Assembly: GCA_002104945.1 (NCBI GenBank)
Contig: MCFH01000046.1
Coordinates: forward strand, 186,001 to 250,000
DNA length: 64,000 bases
Direction of reading: 5' to 3'
From: Piromyces finnis
Taxonomy: Eukaryota > Neocallimastigomycota > Neocallimastigomycetes > Neocallimastigales > Neocallimastigaceae
Shown here in pieces: positions 16,501 through 29,235 of this stretch. The notes beneath the pieces were generated by a model. That model was not told the DNA's origin. It was given only the letters and a program-made list of their open reading frames with translations, and ran no database searches. Both the position numbers and the translations under genes were made by a program. Positions within the stretch are counted from its first letter, which is position 1. Every line of letters begins with the position of its first letter.

Positions 16501-19500
16501 TTTTCATGAAAAAAGCTGGTGTTGAATGGAGACCAACAGTATTTTTATTCTCAGATACACAAATTCAAGAAGAATCGTTTCTCGAAGACATTAATAATAT
16601 ATTAAATTCAGGAGAAGTACCAAATTTATTCCCATCAGATGAAAGACAAGAAATTATAGGTGCACTAAAAGACAAAGCAAGAAACATTCCGAAAGTAGCC
16701 GATGGGTCAGCAACAACAGTATTTACATACTTTGTTGAACAATGTAGACAAAATTTACATGTTGTATTATGTATGAGTCCTATCGGTGACTCATTTAGAA
16801 ATAGAATCAGAAAATTTCCATCTCTTATTAATTGTTGTACCATTGATTGGTTTACTGCATGGCCGGATGATGCTCTGGAAATGGTAGCATCCTCTTTCTT
16901 AAAAGATGTTGATATTTCATCTGAGCATAGAATCAGTGTTATCTTTATGTGCAAACATTTCCATGAAAGTACAATAAGACAATCAGAAAAGTTCCTTGAA
17001 AACACTAACAGACATAATTATGTCACGCCAATGTCATATCTTGAATTGATTAGAACATTCAAAACTTTATTAGATGAAAAAAGACTCGAGGTTTCGCAAC
17101 TGCAAAGTAGATACAGCAATGGTGTAGAAAAACTTAATTTTGCACAAGACTCAGTAGAAAAAATGCAAGTTGATTTAAATGATTTACAGCCAAAATTAAT
17201 TAAAACTAAAGAAAATACAGATATTCTTATGGAGAAAGTCGAAAAAGAATCAAAAGATGTTCAAAAAACAAGAAACATTGTCCAAGCAGATGAAGAAGTA
17301 GCAAGCCAAAAAGCTGCGGTTTCACAACATATTAAAGATGAATGTGAAGCTGATTTAGCAGAAGTATTACCAGCATTAAATGAAGCTGTAAACGCTTTGA
17401 ATACTTTGAAAGCAAACGATATTACTGTATTAAAATCCATGAAAAGTCCACCTATGGGTGTTAAATTAGTTATGGAAGCAATTTGCATTATGAAAGAAAT
17501 TAAACCAATAAAAGTACCCAATCCTGCTACGGGAAAAAGAATTGAAGATTATTGGGGACCATCTAAAAATTTACTTGGTGATTTGAAGTTTTTAGAATCA
17601 TTAAAAACTTATGATAAAGATAATATCAGTCCTGCAATAATGAAACAAATTAGAGCAAAATATATCGAAAACCCAGAATTTGATCCTGATAAAATTAAAA
17701 ATGCTTCTTCAGCTGCTGAAGGTTTGTGTAAATGGGTTCGTGCAATTGAATGCTATGACAGAGTAGCTAAGGAAGTAGCACCTAAAAAAGAAAAATTAAA
17801 AATTGCTGAAGATGAATTAGCAATAACAATGCAAAGTTTAAATGAAAAACGAATGGCATTAAAAGAGGTTGAAGACAAGTTAACAGCACTTGAAAATGAA
17901 TATAAAGAACATTGTGATGAAAAAGAAAGGCTTGAACAGCAAGTAATATCTGTTTCAAATCAATTAGTAAGAGCTGAACAATTAATTGAAAGTTTGGGTG
18001 ATGAAAGAGATAGATGGACTCAGTGTGCAGCTGATTTGTCTGTAAGATACAATGCATTAGTAGGTGATGTATTAGTATCATCAGGTATAATAGCATATTT
18101 GGGAGCATTTACTAAAATTTATCGTGATGAATGTATTACTCAATGGACTGAACTATGTATAAATAAAAATATACCATGTTCAGAAGATATTAGATTATCT
18201 TCAATTCTTGGTGATCCAATTAGTACTAGGTCTTGGACATTAGCTGGTTTACCAAATGATTCATTCTCTATTGATAATGGTGTTATAATTTCAAAGGCAA
18301 GAAGATGGCCATTAATGATCGATCCACAAGGTCAAGCAAATAGATGGATTAAGAATATGGAGAAAAGTAAAATGTTACAAGTTATAAAACTATCAGATTC
18401 CGATTATATGCGTACATTGGAGAACTGTATTCAATTTGGTAATCCAATTTTACTTGAAAATGTTGGGGAAGAGCTTGATCCTGTTCTAGAACCGTTGTTA
18501 TTAAAGCAAACATTTAAAAAGGGTGGTATGACTTGTATTAAATTAGGTGATTCCATTGTTAATTATGCACCAGAATTTAAATTTTATATCACAACAAAAT
18601 TAAGAAATCCGCATTATATGCCAGAATTATCAACAAAGGTTACTCTATTAAACTTTATGATTACACCCGAAGGTCTTGAAGATCAATTATTAGGTATTGT
18701 AATTGCAAAGGAAAGGCCAGAACTAGAAGAAGCAAAAACTGAGTTATTATTGCAATCCGCGTCCAATAAAAAGCAATTAAAAGAAATTGAAGATGAAATT
18801 TTAGCTGTATTATCAAAATCAGAAGGAAATATTTTAGAAGATGAAACAGCCATTCAAGCATTATCATCATCAAAAGTATTAGCTAATGAAATTACAGAAA
18901 AACAAAAAGTTGCAGAAAAAACAGAAAAAGATATTGATAATATTCGTATTCAGTACGTGCCAATAGCTTTCTTTTCATCTTCATTATTTTTCTGTATTGC
19001 TCAATTAGCAAATATTGAACCAATGTACCAATATTCATTAACATGGTATATTAATTTATTTATTAATTCAATTGAAAATAGTGAAAAATCTAATGATATT
19101 GAAGTAAGATTGGAAACATTAAGAAATGCATTTTCATTATCTCTCTATAAAAATATTTGTAGATCTTTGTTTGAGAAAGACAAAATAATTTTTTCATTTA
19201 TGTTGTGTATTTCTATTAAAAAAGGACGTAATGAAATTGATAATGAAGAATGGATGTTCTTATTAACAGGAGGTTTATTATTAGATCAAGATGGAAAACC
19301 AAATCCAGCATCTAGCTGGCTTTCAGAATTATCATGGAAAGATTTCTGTAATTTAGACAATCTTAAAGCCTTTAATGGTTTCTTAGATGAATTTAAGAAT
19401 AATATCAATGAATGGAAAGAAATATATGATTCACAAGATCCACATTTAAACAAGCTTCCAGGTGAATGGGAAACAAAATTAAATAAATTCCAGAAACTAT

Positions 19501-21052
19501 TAGTTATAAGATGTTTAAGACCTGATAAGATTGCTGCTGCTATTAGAAATTATATCATATTTGAAATGGGAAACCAATATGTTGAACCACCACCATTTGA
19601 TTTAGCTAGCAGTTTCCAAGATTCTTCATGTTGTGTTCCATTAATTTTCATATTATCACCTGGTTCAGATCCAATGTCAAACTTAATAAAATTAGCAGAA
19701 GATAAGAAAATGTTAGGTAAAAGAATGCAAAGTATTTCACTTGGTCAAGGACAAGGTCCTATTGCAGCAAAAATGATTTCTACAGGGGTTTCCGAAGGTT
19801 CATGGGTTGTACTCCAAAATTGTCATTTAGCAACAAGTTGGATGCCAACATTAGAAAAATTATGTGAAGAATTACAGCCAGAAAATGTTCATAATGATTT
19901 CAGACTATTCTTAACATCATACCCTACTGAAAAATTTCCAGTATCCTTACTTCAAAATGGTGTAAAAATGACGAATGAACCTCCAAAGGGATTAAGAGCC
20001 AATTTGATTAAATCATATTTAACTGATCCAATTAATGATAAGAATTTCTATGAAGGATGTAATAAACAAAAAGAATTTGAAGTATTATTGTTTGGATTGT
20101 GTTTCTTACATGCAGTAGTTCAAGAGAGAAGGTATTTCGGTCCAATAGGATGGAATATTCCATATGAATTTAATGATACTGATTTAAGAATCTCAGCAAG
20201 GCAATTATGTAATTTCTTAAATGAATATGATAGTATTCCATTCAAAGCATTAATTTATTTGACGGGAGAATGCAATTATGGTAAAATTATTACTAAATAT
20301 TTATTAAAATTATATAAATTATACACACTAATTTCAATAAAAAAAAATTAATTATTTAATTATTACAAATAGGTGGAAGAATTACTGATGATAAAGATAG
20401 AAGAGCTATGTTAAGTATATTAAAAGTTTATTATACCCCAGATATTTTCAAAGAAAATTATAAATTTACATCAAGTAATATTTATTATGTGCCTCAAAAA
20501 ACAGAATATAATGATATAATTGAATATATAAAAGAACTTCCATTAGATACTAATCCAGAAGTCTTCCATTTGCATGATAATGCTGATATTTCCAAAAATC
20601 AATTAGAAACAAAATTAATTTTCAAAACTATTTTATCGGCTGAAGGCTCTAGTGGTGGAGATAATTCATCATCAAAAGATTCACATGTTTTAGAAATTAT
20701 AAGTGATATGATGAAAAAATTCCCTAAAAACTTTGATATTCCTGAAGTTTCTATTAAATATCCAACTAATTATTCAGAAAGTATGAATACTGTATTATTA
20801 CAAGAAGTTATTAGATTTAATGGGTTAATTAGTGTTATTAGAGATCATTTATATAATATTGAAAAAGCTATTCAAGGTTTAGTAGTTATGTCTGCAGAAT
20901 TGGAAAGTGTGTCAAACTCAATTTTCGTTGGTGAAATTCCATCAGAATGGCTGAAGAAATCATATCCATCAATGAAAACTCTAGGAGGTTACTATCAAGA
21001 TTTACTACAACGTATTTCCTTCTTCCAAAATTGGATTACAAATGGACATGTA

Positions 21053-21136
<84 letters not shown>

Positions 21137-21705
21137 ATTATATAGCCTGTTATATACTGGTTATCTGGTTTCTTCTTTACTCAAAGTTTTCTTACTGGTG
21201 TTATGCAAAATTACGCTAGGAAAAAAACAATTCCAATTGATTTGATTGATTTCGAATACCCAATTCAAACAGAATCAACATATATTAAGCCACCTGAAGA
21301 TGGATGTTATATCACAGGAATTTTCCTAGAAGGTGCAAGATGGGACAAAAATGAAAAAGCATTAGCTGAATCATATCCAAAAATATTGTACGATCCATTA
21401 CCAATTATATGGTTAAAACCAGGAGTAAAATCATCATTTAATACAAAAAGTATGTATGAATGTCCTATTTATAGAACTTCGTCCAGACGTGGTGTACTTT
21501 CTACTACAGGGTAAATATTAAACTTCAAGAAAGTTTTTTATTAAACTTAAATCACCTAAAAGTATATATTTACTAATTTTTTTTTTAAAAAAAAATTAAA
21601 TTTAGTCATTCAACCAACTTTGTAGTATGCATGCGTTTTCCAACTAAAGTTTCTGATCAACATTGGATAAATAGAGGTGTAGCAGGACTTTTAACTCATG
21701 AATAA
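8235..21705 (+). CDS. Axonemal inner-arm dynein heavy chain, DNAH3/7/12 group
   Basis: Exon 1 starts ATGGATTCAAATAATAAAC ([10 protein letters not shown]) with donor GTAAGT; the last exon ends [12 protein letters not shown]-stop. Adding the visible exons gives roughly 4,000 residues, the usual size for this group. In order: N-terminal stem and linker (to about 13,190); AAA1 P-loop GPAGTGKT near 13,328 with [12 protein letters not shown]2 GETFSGKT near 14,171; AAA3 GPTGTGKS near 15,200 with [12 protein letters not shown]4 [13 protein letters not shown] near 16,376; a coiled-coil stalk with the microtubule-binding region (about 17,090-17,920), including [22 protein letters not shown]5/6; and a C-terminal domain with [14 protein letters not shown]. 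The AAA4 and stalk text is closest to the single-headed inner-arm heavy chains. The protein is an ATP-driven minus-end motor in axonemes. All P-loops look intact. The apparent frame breaks are short introns, for example a (TTTA)n intron that joins NWITNGH to [11 protein letters not shown]. Confidence 0.93.
21057..21133. repeat. (TTTA)n microsatellite in a dynein intron
   Basis: Perfect tetranucleotide array inside the intron that starts GTAAAATT after GGACAT (about 21,050) and ends TATATAG at about 21,145. Removing it restores the dynein C-terminal reading frame. The continuous Phe-Ile-Tyr-Leu reading through it is an artefact. Confidence 0.95.
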
Positions 21706-21997
21706 GTTATTAATAATAAAATTAGTAATAACAATATTTATATAACAAGTCATAAATTATTATTATCATTTTCTTATAATTTATTTTATAATCACATATA
21801 ATACCAAAACACAATTTTATCAACTTTAATTTTATTTATTCTTGTATTATTAATTTTATTCATTCTATTTCATATTTCATATCTCAATTATTCATTTATT
21901 CATATTTGAACAAACATAACATAAATAAAAAATAATAATAAATAATTTGATACATTAATGTAAATAAATTGTATTAAGGATTGTAATTAATAAAATT

Positions 21998-22029
<32 letters not shown>

Positions 22030-22073
22030 TTAATTCTTTTAACTTTTTACTGTTATATTGTTAAAATTAAAAA
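21706..22073. other. Intergenic: dynein 3' flank and nucleoporin promoter
   Basis: Short AT-rich gap between two plus-strand genes, with a T run just before the nucleoporin start. No gene or distinctive motif seen. Confidence 0.6.
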
Positions 22074-25000
22074 ATGTTAAATAAATTTAAATCAATATTT
22101 GCACCAAAAAATCCAAAAAAACAAAATTTAAAATATTCACCATATGAAAGAAAAAGTCCAAGAATTATTAACAAAGAAAAAGTGAAAGTAATTTTTCTTT
22201 ATTGAATTATATATTTCATCCTATCTTAATAAAATATACTATATACTTAACCAAAGAAATCTTTAAATTAAGAAATTATTGTTATTATTGTTGTTGTTGT
22301 TACTATTATTATTATTACTAAATTTCAAAGGAAAATTTAGATATAGCAAATGAATCAGAAAGTACAATTGTTGAAGCTGGACATGAAAACTTAGAGATAA
22401 ATGTAATAATTAAAAAATAAATAAATTTTAATAATATCTTAAGAAAATGAATAAATCTGTAATTCTTTATTTCAATAAAATATTTTATAAACAAAGAAAG
22501 GAAATTTAGTTTCTAATGAAAGTAATATAAACGAAAAAGAAGAGGGAAATACTCAAAAAGAATCACCAAAAAAGATTGTTAAAAATGCACAAATTCAAAA
22601 TTCAAAGAATGAATCAGAAATATCAATTAATAATAATGATGGTAATGATTAATAAATTAAATAAACTTTATTTAATAAATAATTGATTAAGAATTAAATA
22701 TTATTAATAGAAAAAGGTGAAAAAGGTGAAAAAGAAGAAAAGAAAGATTCAGATGACATAGATATAACAAATAATAAGGTAAAATATAATAAAATTTAAT
22801 AATTATATTCAATTATTAGTAATTAGTAATTTTAATTATATTATTTTTTCATGTAAATTAAATAGAATAAAAGAATAAAATTAAATACTTTCCATTACTA
22901 CGGTACAGGATATAGTAGAAACAGTAATCCATATATGCCTGCAAGAAAATTGCAAACTAAAAAAAGTTCAGTTTTGTGTTATAAAAAGAAATTAGCCAAT
23001 GTTCCAAATAAAACACCAAAAAATGAAAATAAGACATGTATATATTATTTTTACAATTATTATAATTAATAATAAAAAAAAATAATTTAATATGATTTTT
23101 CAAAAAATATATAACATTTATTATTATTTAATAGTAATTCCTGAAATTAGTCAAACAGCTAAATTAATATTAGACGTAGTTGAAAAGGAAGAAAAAAAAT
23201 ACAAAAAGTCAATAAAAATGAAAAAATTAGAAAAGGTAAATTATTATTATATATTATCATATCATTTAAGTATGATTAATAAAAAAAATAATAATAAATA
23301 ATTATTTATATTGTTATATTGTTAAAATAAATGTTAGAAATCCTCATCGTTAATGTCAATAGATTCAGATAAAACTCTAGATAATAAAGAAGTCAAATCA
23401 AAATTACAAGAAGATAAAAAAATGTGAGTATATAAATATTATATTTTCATATTACATATTACTCTTATTTTTAAAATATATACTTTAATAATATACTAAT
23501 ATATTAAAACTTTATTAAGAAAAAAAATACCATCTGTAAATATTTTCGACCCAGAAACCTCAGATCTTCAAGTATGCCTTTAAAGAAAAAAATATATTTT
23601 AAGATTATTATAATAAATTAAAATTATTAACCAAATAATATCGTTCATAAATATAAAAATATTTATTAAAGTTTAATTTTATAAGAAAATCATCATCATA
23701 TGCTACACATCCAAATATTGTAGAACTTACTAAGACTTTAAGTTCTGAAAGTTTTAAATTACCAATATTTACATTTGAAAGAAAAAATTCTAATTACTCA
23801 TTTAATGGATCTTTAGAAGAAAGTGAAAAATCAAAAGACACTAATAATAAATCAGAAAAGGATTCTTTAATGGCTAAACCATTATCTACTGGATTTAACT
23901 GGGCTGCTGCTGGTATGGCTAAACCAACATTAGCTGCTGATGAATGGAAATGTAGTGTTTGTGATGCTAAAAACAAAAGTACTGACGATAAATGTGTTTG
24001 TTGTGAAGAACCAAATCCAAATAAGAAAGATTCCAATAAACCAAAAGAAGCTCCAAAATTCACTTTTGGTGGATCATCAGGATCAGGAATTACTTTTGGT
24101 AAACCAACTACTTCAACTGAAACAAAGTCTACTTTTACCTTTGGTAAATCAACTGACACAACTGAGCCAAAAACAGCTGAAACAATTGAATCTAAAGATA
24201 CAAAACCAGTTTCTACTGGATTTAACTGGGCTGCTGCTGGTATGGCTAAACCAACATTAGCTGCTGATGAATGGAAATGTAGTGTTTGTGATGCTAAAAA
24301 CAAAAGTACTGACGATAAATGTGTTTGTTGTGAAGAACCAAATCCAAATAAGAAAGATTCCGATAAACCAAAAGAAGCTCCAAAATTCACTTTTGGTGGA
24401 TCATCAGGATCAGGAATTACTTTTGGTAAACCAGCTACTTCAACTGAAACAAAGTCTACTTTTACCTTTGGTAAATCAACTGACACAACTGAGCCAAAAA
24501 CAGCTGAAACAATTGAATCTAAAGATACAAAACCAGTTTCTACTGGATTTAACTGGGCTGCTGCTGGTATGGCTAAACCAACATTAGCTGCTGATGAATG
24601 GAAATGTAGTGTTTGTGATGCTAAAAACAAAAGCACTGACGATAAATGTGTTTGTTGTGAAGAACCAAATCCAAATAAAAAAGATTCCGATAAACCAAAA
24701 GAAGCTCCAAAATTCACTTTTGGTGGATCATCAGGATCAGGAATTACTTTTGGTAAACCAGCTACTTCAACTGAAACAAAGTCTACTTTTACCTTTGGTA
24801 AATCAACTGACACAACTGAGCCAAAAACAGCTGAAACAATTGAATCTAAAGATACAAAACCAGTTTCTACTGGATTTAACTGGGCTGCTGCTGGTATGGC
24901 TAAACCAACATTAGCTGCTGATGAATGGAAATGTAGTGTTTGTGATGCTAAAAACAAAAGTACTGACGATAAATGTGTTTGTTGTGAAGAACCAAATCCA

Positions 25001-26746
25001 AATAAGAAAGATTCCAATAAACTAAAAGAAGCTCCAAAATTCACTTTTGGTGGATCATCAGGATCAGGAATTACTTTTGGTAAACCAGCTACTTCAACTG
25101 AAACAAAGTCTACTTTTACCTTTGGTAAATCAACTGACACAACTGAGCCAAAAACAGCTGAAACAATTGAATCTAAAGATACAAAACCAGTTTCTACTGG
25201 ATTTAACTGGGCTGCTGCTGGTATGGCTAAACCAACATTAGCTGCTGATGAATGGAAATGTAGTGTTTGTGATGCTAAAAACAAAAGTACTGACGATAAA
25301 TGTGTTTGTTGTGAAGAACCAAATCCAAATAAAAAAGATTCCGATAAACCAAAAGAAGCTCCAAAATTCACTTTTGGTGGATCATCAGGATCAGGAATTA
25401 CTTTTGGTAAACCAGCTACTTCAACTGAAACAAAGTCTACTTTTACCTTTGGTAAATCAACTGACACAACTGAATCAAAAACAGTTGAAACAATTGAATC
25501 TAAAGATACAAAACCAGTTTCTACTGGATTTAACTGGGCTGCTGCTGGTATGGCTAAACCAACATTAGCTGCTGATGAATGGAAATGTAGTGTTTGTGAT
25601 GCTAAAAACAAAAGTACTGACGATAAATGTGTTTGTTGTGAAGAACCAAATCCAAATAAGAAAGATTCCAATAAACCAAAAGAAGCTCCAAAATTCACTT
25701 TTGGTGGATCATCAGGATCAGGAATTACTTTTGGTAAACCAACTACTTCAACTGAAACAAAGTCTACTTTTACCTTTGGTAAATCAACTGACACAACTGA
25801 ATCAAAAACAGCTGAAACAATTGAATCTAAAGATACAAAACCAGTTTCTACTGGATTTAACTGGGCTGCTGCTGGTATGGCTAAACCAACATTAGCTGCT
25901 GATGAATGGAAATGTAGTGTTTGTGATGCTAAAAACAAAAGTACTGACGATAAATGTGTTTGTTGTGAAGAACCAAATCCAAATAAGAAAGATTCCGATA
26001 AACCAAAAGAAGCTCCAAAATTCACTTTTGGTGGATCATCAGGATCAGGAATTACTTTTGGTAAACCAGCTACTTCAACTGAAACAAAGTCTACTTTTAC
26101 CTTTGGTAAATCAACTGACACAACTGAATCAAAAACAGCTGAAACAATTGAATCTAAAGATACAAAACCAGTTTCTACTGGATTTAACTGGGCTGCTGCT
26201 GGTATGGCTAAACCATCATTAGCTGCTGATGAATGGAAATGTAGTGTTTGTGATGCTAAAAACAAAAGTACTGACGATAAATGTGTTTGTTGTGAAGAAC
26301 CAAATCCAAATAAAAATGATTCTGATAAACCAAAAGAAGCTCCAAAATTCACTTTTGGTTCTAATTCATCATCTTTAAATAAACCAATTGCAACATTTGG
26401 TAGTAACTCAAATACAGTAACATTTGGTTCTAGTGGTAGCACCACAACATCAACAGCATTTGGGTTTGGAAAACCATTTGGCTCAAATACATCCTCTAAT
26501 ACAGTAACTTTTGGTAGTACTAGTACTACCTCATCAGTACCTAAATCTGTTGGATTTTCATTTAATACTACATCTACTAATTTAAATACAAAAACTACAA
26601 CAGGATTTTCCTTTTCTACTTCAAACACTATCACAACTGCTAATAGTTTTTCATCATCTACAACAACAAGTACATCAACCAACCTATTCCCTGCTATTTC
26701 GTTTGGAAAAACAAACAATAATGATGTCAATAATAATGATAATTAA
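22074..26746 (+). CDS. NUP153: Nup153-like FG nucleoporin with eight RanBP2-type zinc fingers
   Basis: The start MLNKFKSIFAPKNPKKQN is at 22074. Several small exons (22,074 to about 23,550) lead to a large last exon ending at 26746. The N-terminal exons include YHYYGTGYSRNSNPYMPARK and ISQTAKLILDVVEKEEKK, which resemble the Nup153 segments around its TPYQAPVRR and TARRILQSLEKM motifs. The last exon has eight 109-residue units. Each carries one RanBP2-type finger (DEWKCSVCDAKNKSTDDKC followed by VCC and PNP; CX2C-X10-CX2C) and FG motifs (FTFGGSS, ITFGKP, FTFGKS). A finger-free FG/Ser/Thr/Asn-rich tail follows. Nup153 sits in the nuclear basket, its fingers bind Ran and its FG repeats bind karyopherins. 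Fungal relatives Nup1 and Nup60 lack such fingers. The units are almost identical at the DNA level, including silent sites, which indicates recent duplication or conversion. Boundaries of the small 5' exons are approximate. Confidence 0.85.
23870..26345 (+). repeat. 327-bp coding tandem array (about 7.5 units) in the nucleoporin
   Basis: The same sequence recurs every 327 bases; the finger start GATGAATGGAAATGTAG recurs at about 23939, 24266, 24593, 24920, 25247, 25574, 25901 and 26228. Differences between units are few, such as Asn/Asp before KPKE, Pro/Ser in TEPKT/TESKT, Thr/Ala in KPTTS/KPATS, and Thr to Ser in the last unit. Each unit is one zinc finger plus FG linker. Copy number could be wrong in a short-read assembly. 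Confidence 0.95.
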
Positions 26747-29235
26747 ATTAATCAGTAGTAAAAAGCTACAATATAATCACTATAATATCATAATAGTTTA
26801 AGTTTATTATTAGAAAGAGTATCCAATATAAATGATGATATTATCTATATATAACATTATATATTTTGTTCTAAAATTGACTTTGAATACAATTATTTTA
26901 TTAAATATATTTTAATATAGTTAGACGTTTTTTTATTATATTTTATTTTTATATAAGATTTTTTTTAAACAAAATAAAAATTTTAATATAATCAAATAAA
27001 TTCTGGTTTTAGTGTGCTTAATTCATCATAGTTATTTACTTATTTACTTATTTATTTATTTATTTACTTATTTATTTATTTACTTATTTATTTATTTACT
27101 TATTTATTTACTTATTTATTTATTTATTTATTTTTAAATTTCATTTTCAGTAAATAATCAAATTTAGGAATATTAAATAAATAAATAGAAATTTAAAAAT
27201 TTTTAAAGAATTAATTATAATATAACCCTTTAAATATTTAATAAAACTTTATTAACCTTTAATAAAAAAAATAATTATAAGCTAATAATATTTAAAATAA
27301 TTAATTACATTTTTTGAAGGAAATGTTAAAAAGAGTATAATTTTAGCATTGGTAAATATATCAAAGTCACAATTGTTTTATAAAGTAAAAGGCGTAGTTA
27401 TGTATGTCATAAAAAATAGTAAATAACAATTAATTAAAATTTATTTTTGTAAAACAAACCAAACCAAATTACTTTTTTATTCTTTATTATTATGTATAAG
27501 TATTATGATACAAGTGAGCAATATATTCAATAAAAATAATACATAAAATCTTAGTCTATTTTTTTTAGGTGTTTAAATTATAATAAAAGTAAAAAAATAA
27601 AAAAACGAAAATATAATATAAGAAAAATAACTTGAAAAACTATGTATATTTTTTATATTAAATAAATATTATAATTAAAGAATATCATAAATAATTGTGG
27701 TGTAAATGTTTTTTTTTTTTCCTTTTAATAATGATTTATTAGGAAATTAAAAAATTTAAACTGTATAGTTTAAAATAAAAACAAATTATAATTTACCAAC
27801 AAATAAATTAAATTTTTTAGATATAATTTATTATTTGAATGATTGGAATTTTACAATTATTCTATGTGAAAATCATGTGAAAATTTTTTGATAATATTTA
27901 TTTTTTTTTAAAATAAATTTTTACTTATTTGTTTATTATATTTATATTAAAAAGAATATGAAGGAAAAAAAAAAAAACATTCTCGATCTTTAACTGTCAC
28001 CTTATTTTTATTTGTATGAATTTTAATGAAGAGAAGTTTAAAGTTGATTGTTTAAATATTATATATATAATTCTATTAAACATTCAGTAATACACATAAG
28101 ATTTCTAATATTATATTGATAAGATAATTAAAGATAATAAATAAAAGTTTTAACTAAGCAATAATAATTACTTTCATTAATATATATATATTTTGACTTT
28201 TTCTATTATTTCATATTTCATATTTAGAAATAATATTATAGAATAGTAATAAATAATCATCCAATTTTTCTTATGTTTCGTTTTGATTTGATATAATAAA
28301 TAAAGTAGATAAATAATAAATAAATTAATAAATAATAAATGTTAAAATAAATTGATTTTATGAAAATTATCCATAAAATATATATTTAATATAAAAATAA
28401 TAAATTAAATCATATAATTAAAATTTAATTTTTATTCGTTTATTTTTGTTTGCTTTTATCTTTCTTTTTTTTTTATTATATTTTACTTTAAATCTTAAAG
28501 AATTTATAAAAATAATAAAGGAAAAGAAAATAGAAAAAAAAAAAAAAAAAGAAAAAATTAAAAATTAAAAAAATAAAAAATAAATAAAACCTAAAAATAA
28601 AATTAATAATAAAGAGGAAGGATAAAAAAAAAGAGAAATTAGATAAATTTATAAAAATAAAAAATTAAACAAAAAAGAAAAACTTTTCTAATTAAAAAGG
28701 TAAATTTCTTATCAAAACTAAATTAATTTTTGATTTTCCTTTTTTTTTTTATATTATATATATAGAAGTTTATAGTTATACATAAGTATTTTAATGAAAA
28801 ATTCAGAAAAAATTGTACTATAATAAGTAGAATAAATAAACTTATATAATTAAAATTATAATTAATGGGATGAAAAATATATAACTGTTGGGTTTGAAAA
28901 ATTAAAAATGTTTAATTAATCATTTATAAAATACTAATTTAATTTATTATATGTTATTTAATAAATGTACATAAATTAAATTTGAAGTATGAATTTTTTT
29001 TGATAAATTAAACAATTCAGAATATAATAATTAAATGTTTTTGTTATTCCAATATAAATCATTAAAAGTAGAAACAATATATATTATTTTTAAAAAATAA
29101 TTTAATCCAAAAATAATTATAAAAGCACATAAAGAATAAATTAAAATTATAATATAAAAATTCTTTTTTTTTTTTTTAAATTTTAATTAATATTTTTATT
29201 TTATTTTTAATGAAAATAGTATAATTCCATAAAAT
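26747..29235. other. About 2.5 kb intergenic region
   Basis: Very AT-rich, between two plus-strand genes, with no ORF or family match that I can support. It contains a TTTA/TTAC tetranucleotide array (27,038-27,134) and several A-rich stretches (about 28,500-28,700). The 3' end should hold the Spf1 promoter. Confidence 0.6.
27038..27134. repeat. (TTTA/CTTA)n tetranucleotide array
   Basis: Array of TTTA interspersed with CTTA units, intergenic. It is an imperfect microsatellite with no coding role seen. Confidence 0.9.

Noticed and set aside
17782-18108. Leu/His-rich antisense ORF within the dynein stalk
   Set aside because: Shadow of the coiled-coil coding strand; no independent support.
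21060-21219. Hydrophobic Phe-Ile-Tyr-Leu tail on the dynein
   Set aside because: It is the translation of a (TTTA)n intron; splicing GGACAT to CCTGTT restores the conserved dynein C-terminus.
23870-26345. CRISPR-like regular array
   Set aside because: Units are 327 bp, wholly coding, in a eukaryotic gene, with no unique spacers.
23794-26730. 978-codon antisense ORF opposite the nucleoporin repeat
   Set aside because: It mirrors the 327-bp repeat and follows from biased codon use in the sense gene, which has recognisable zinc fingers and FG motifs. The antisense product matches no family I know.
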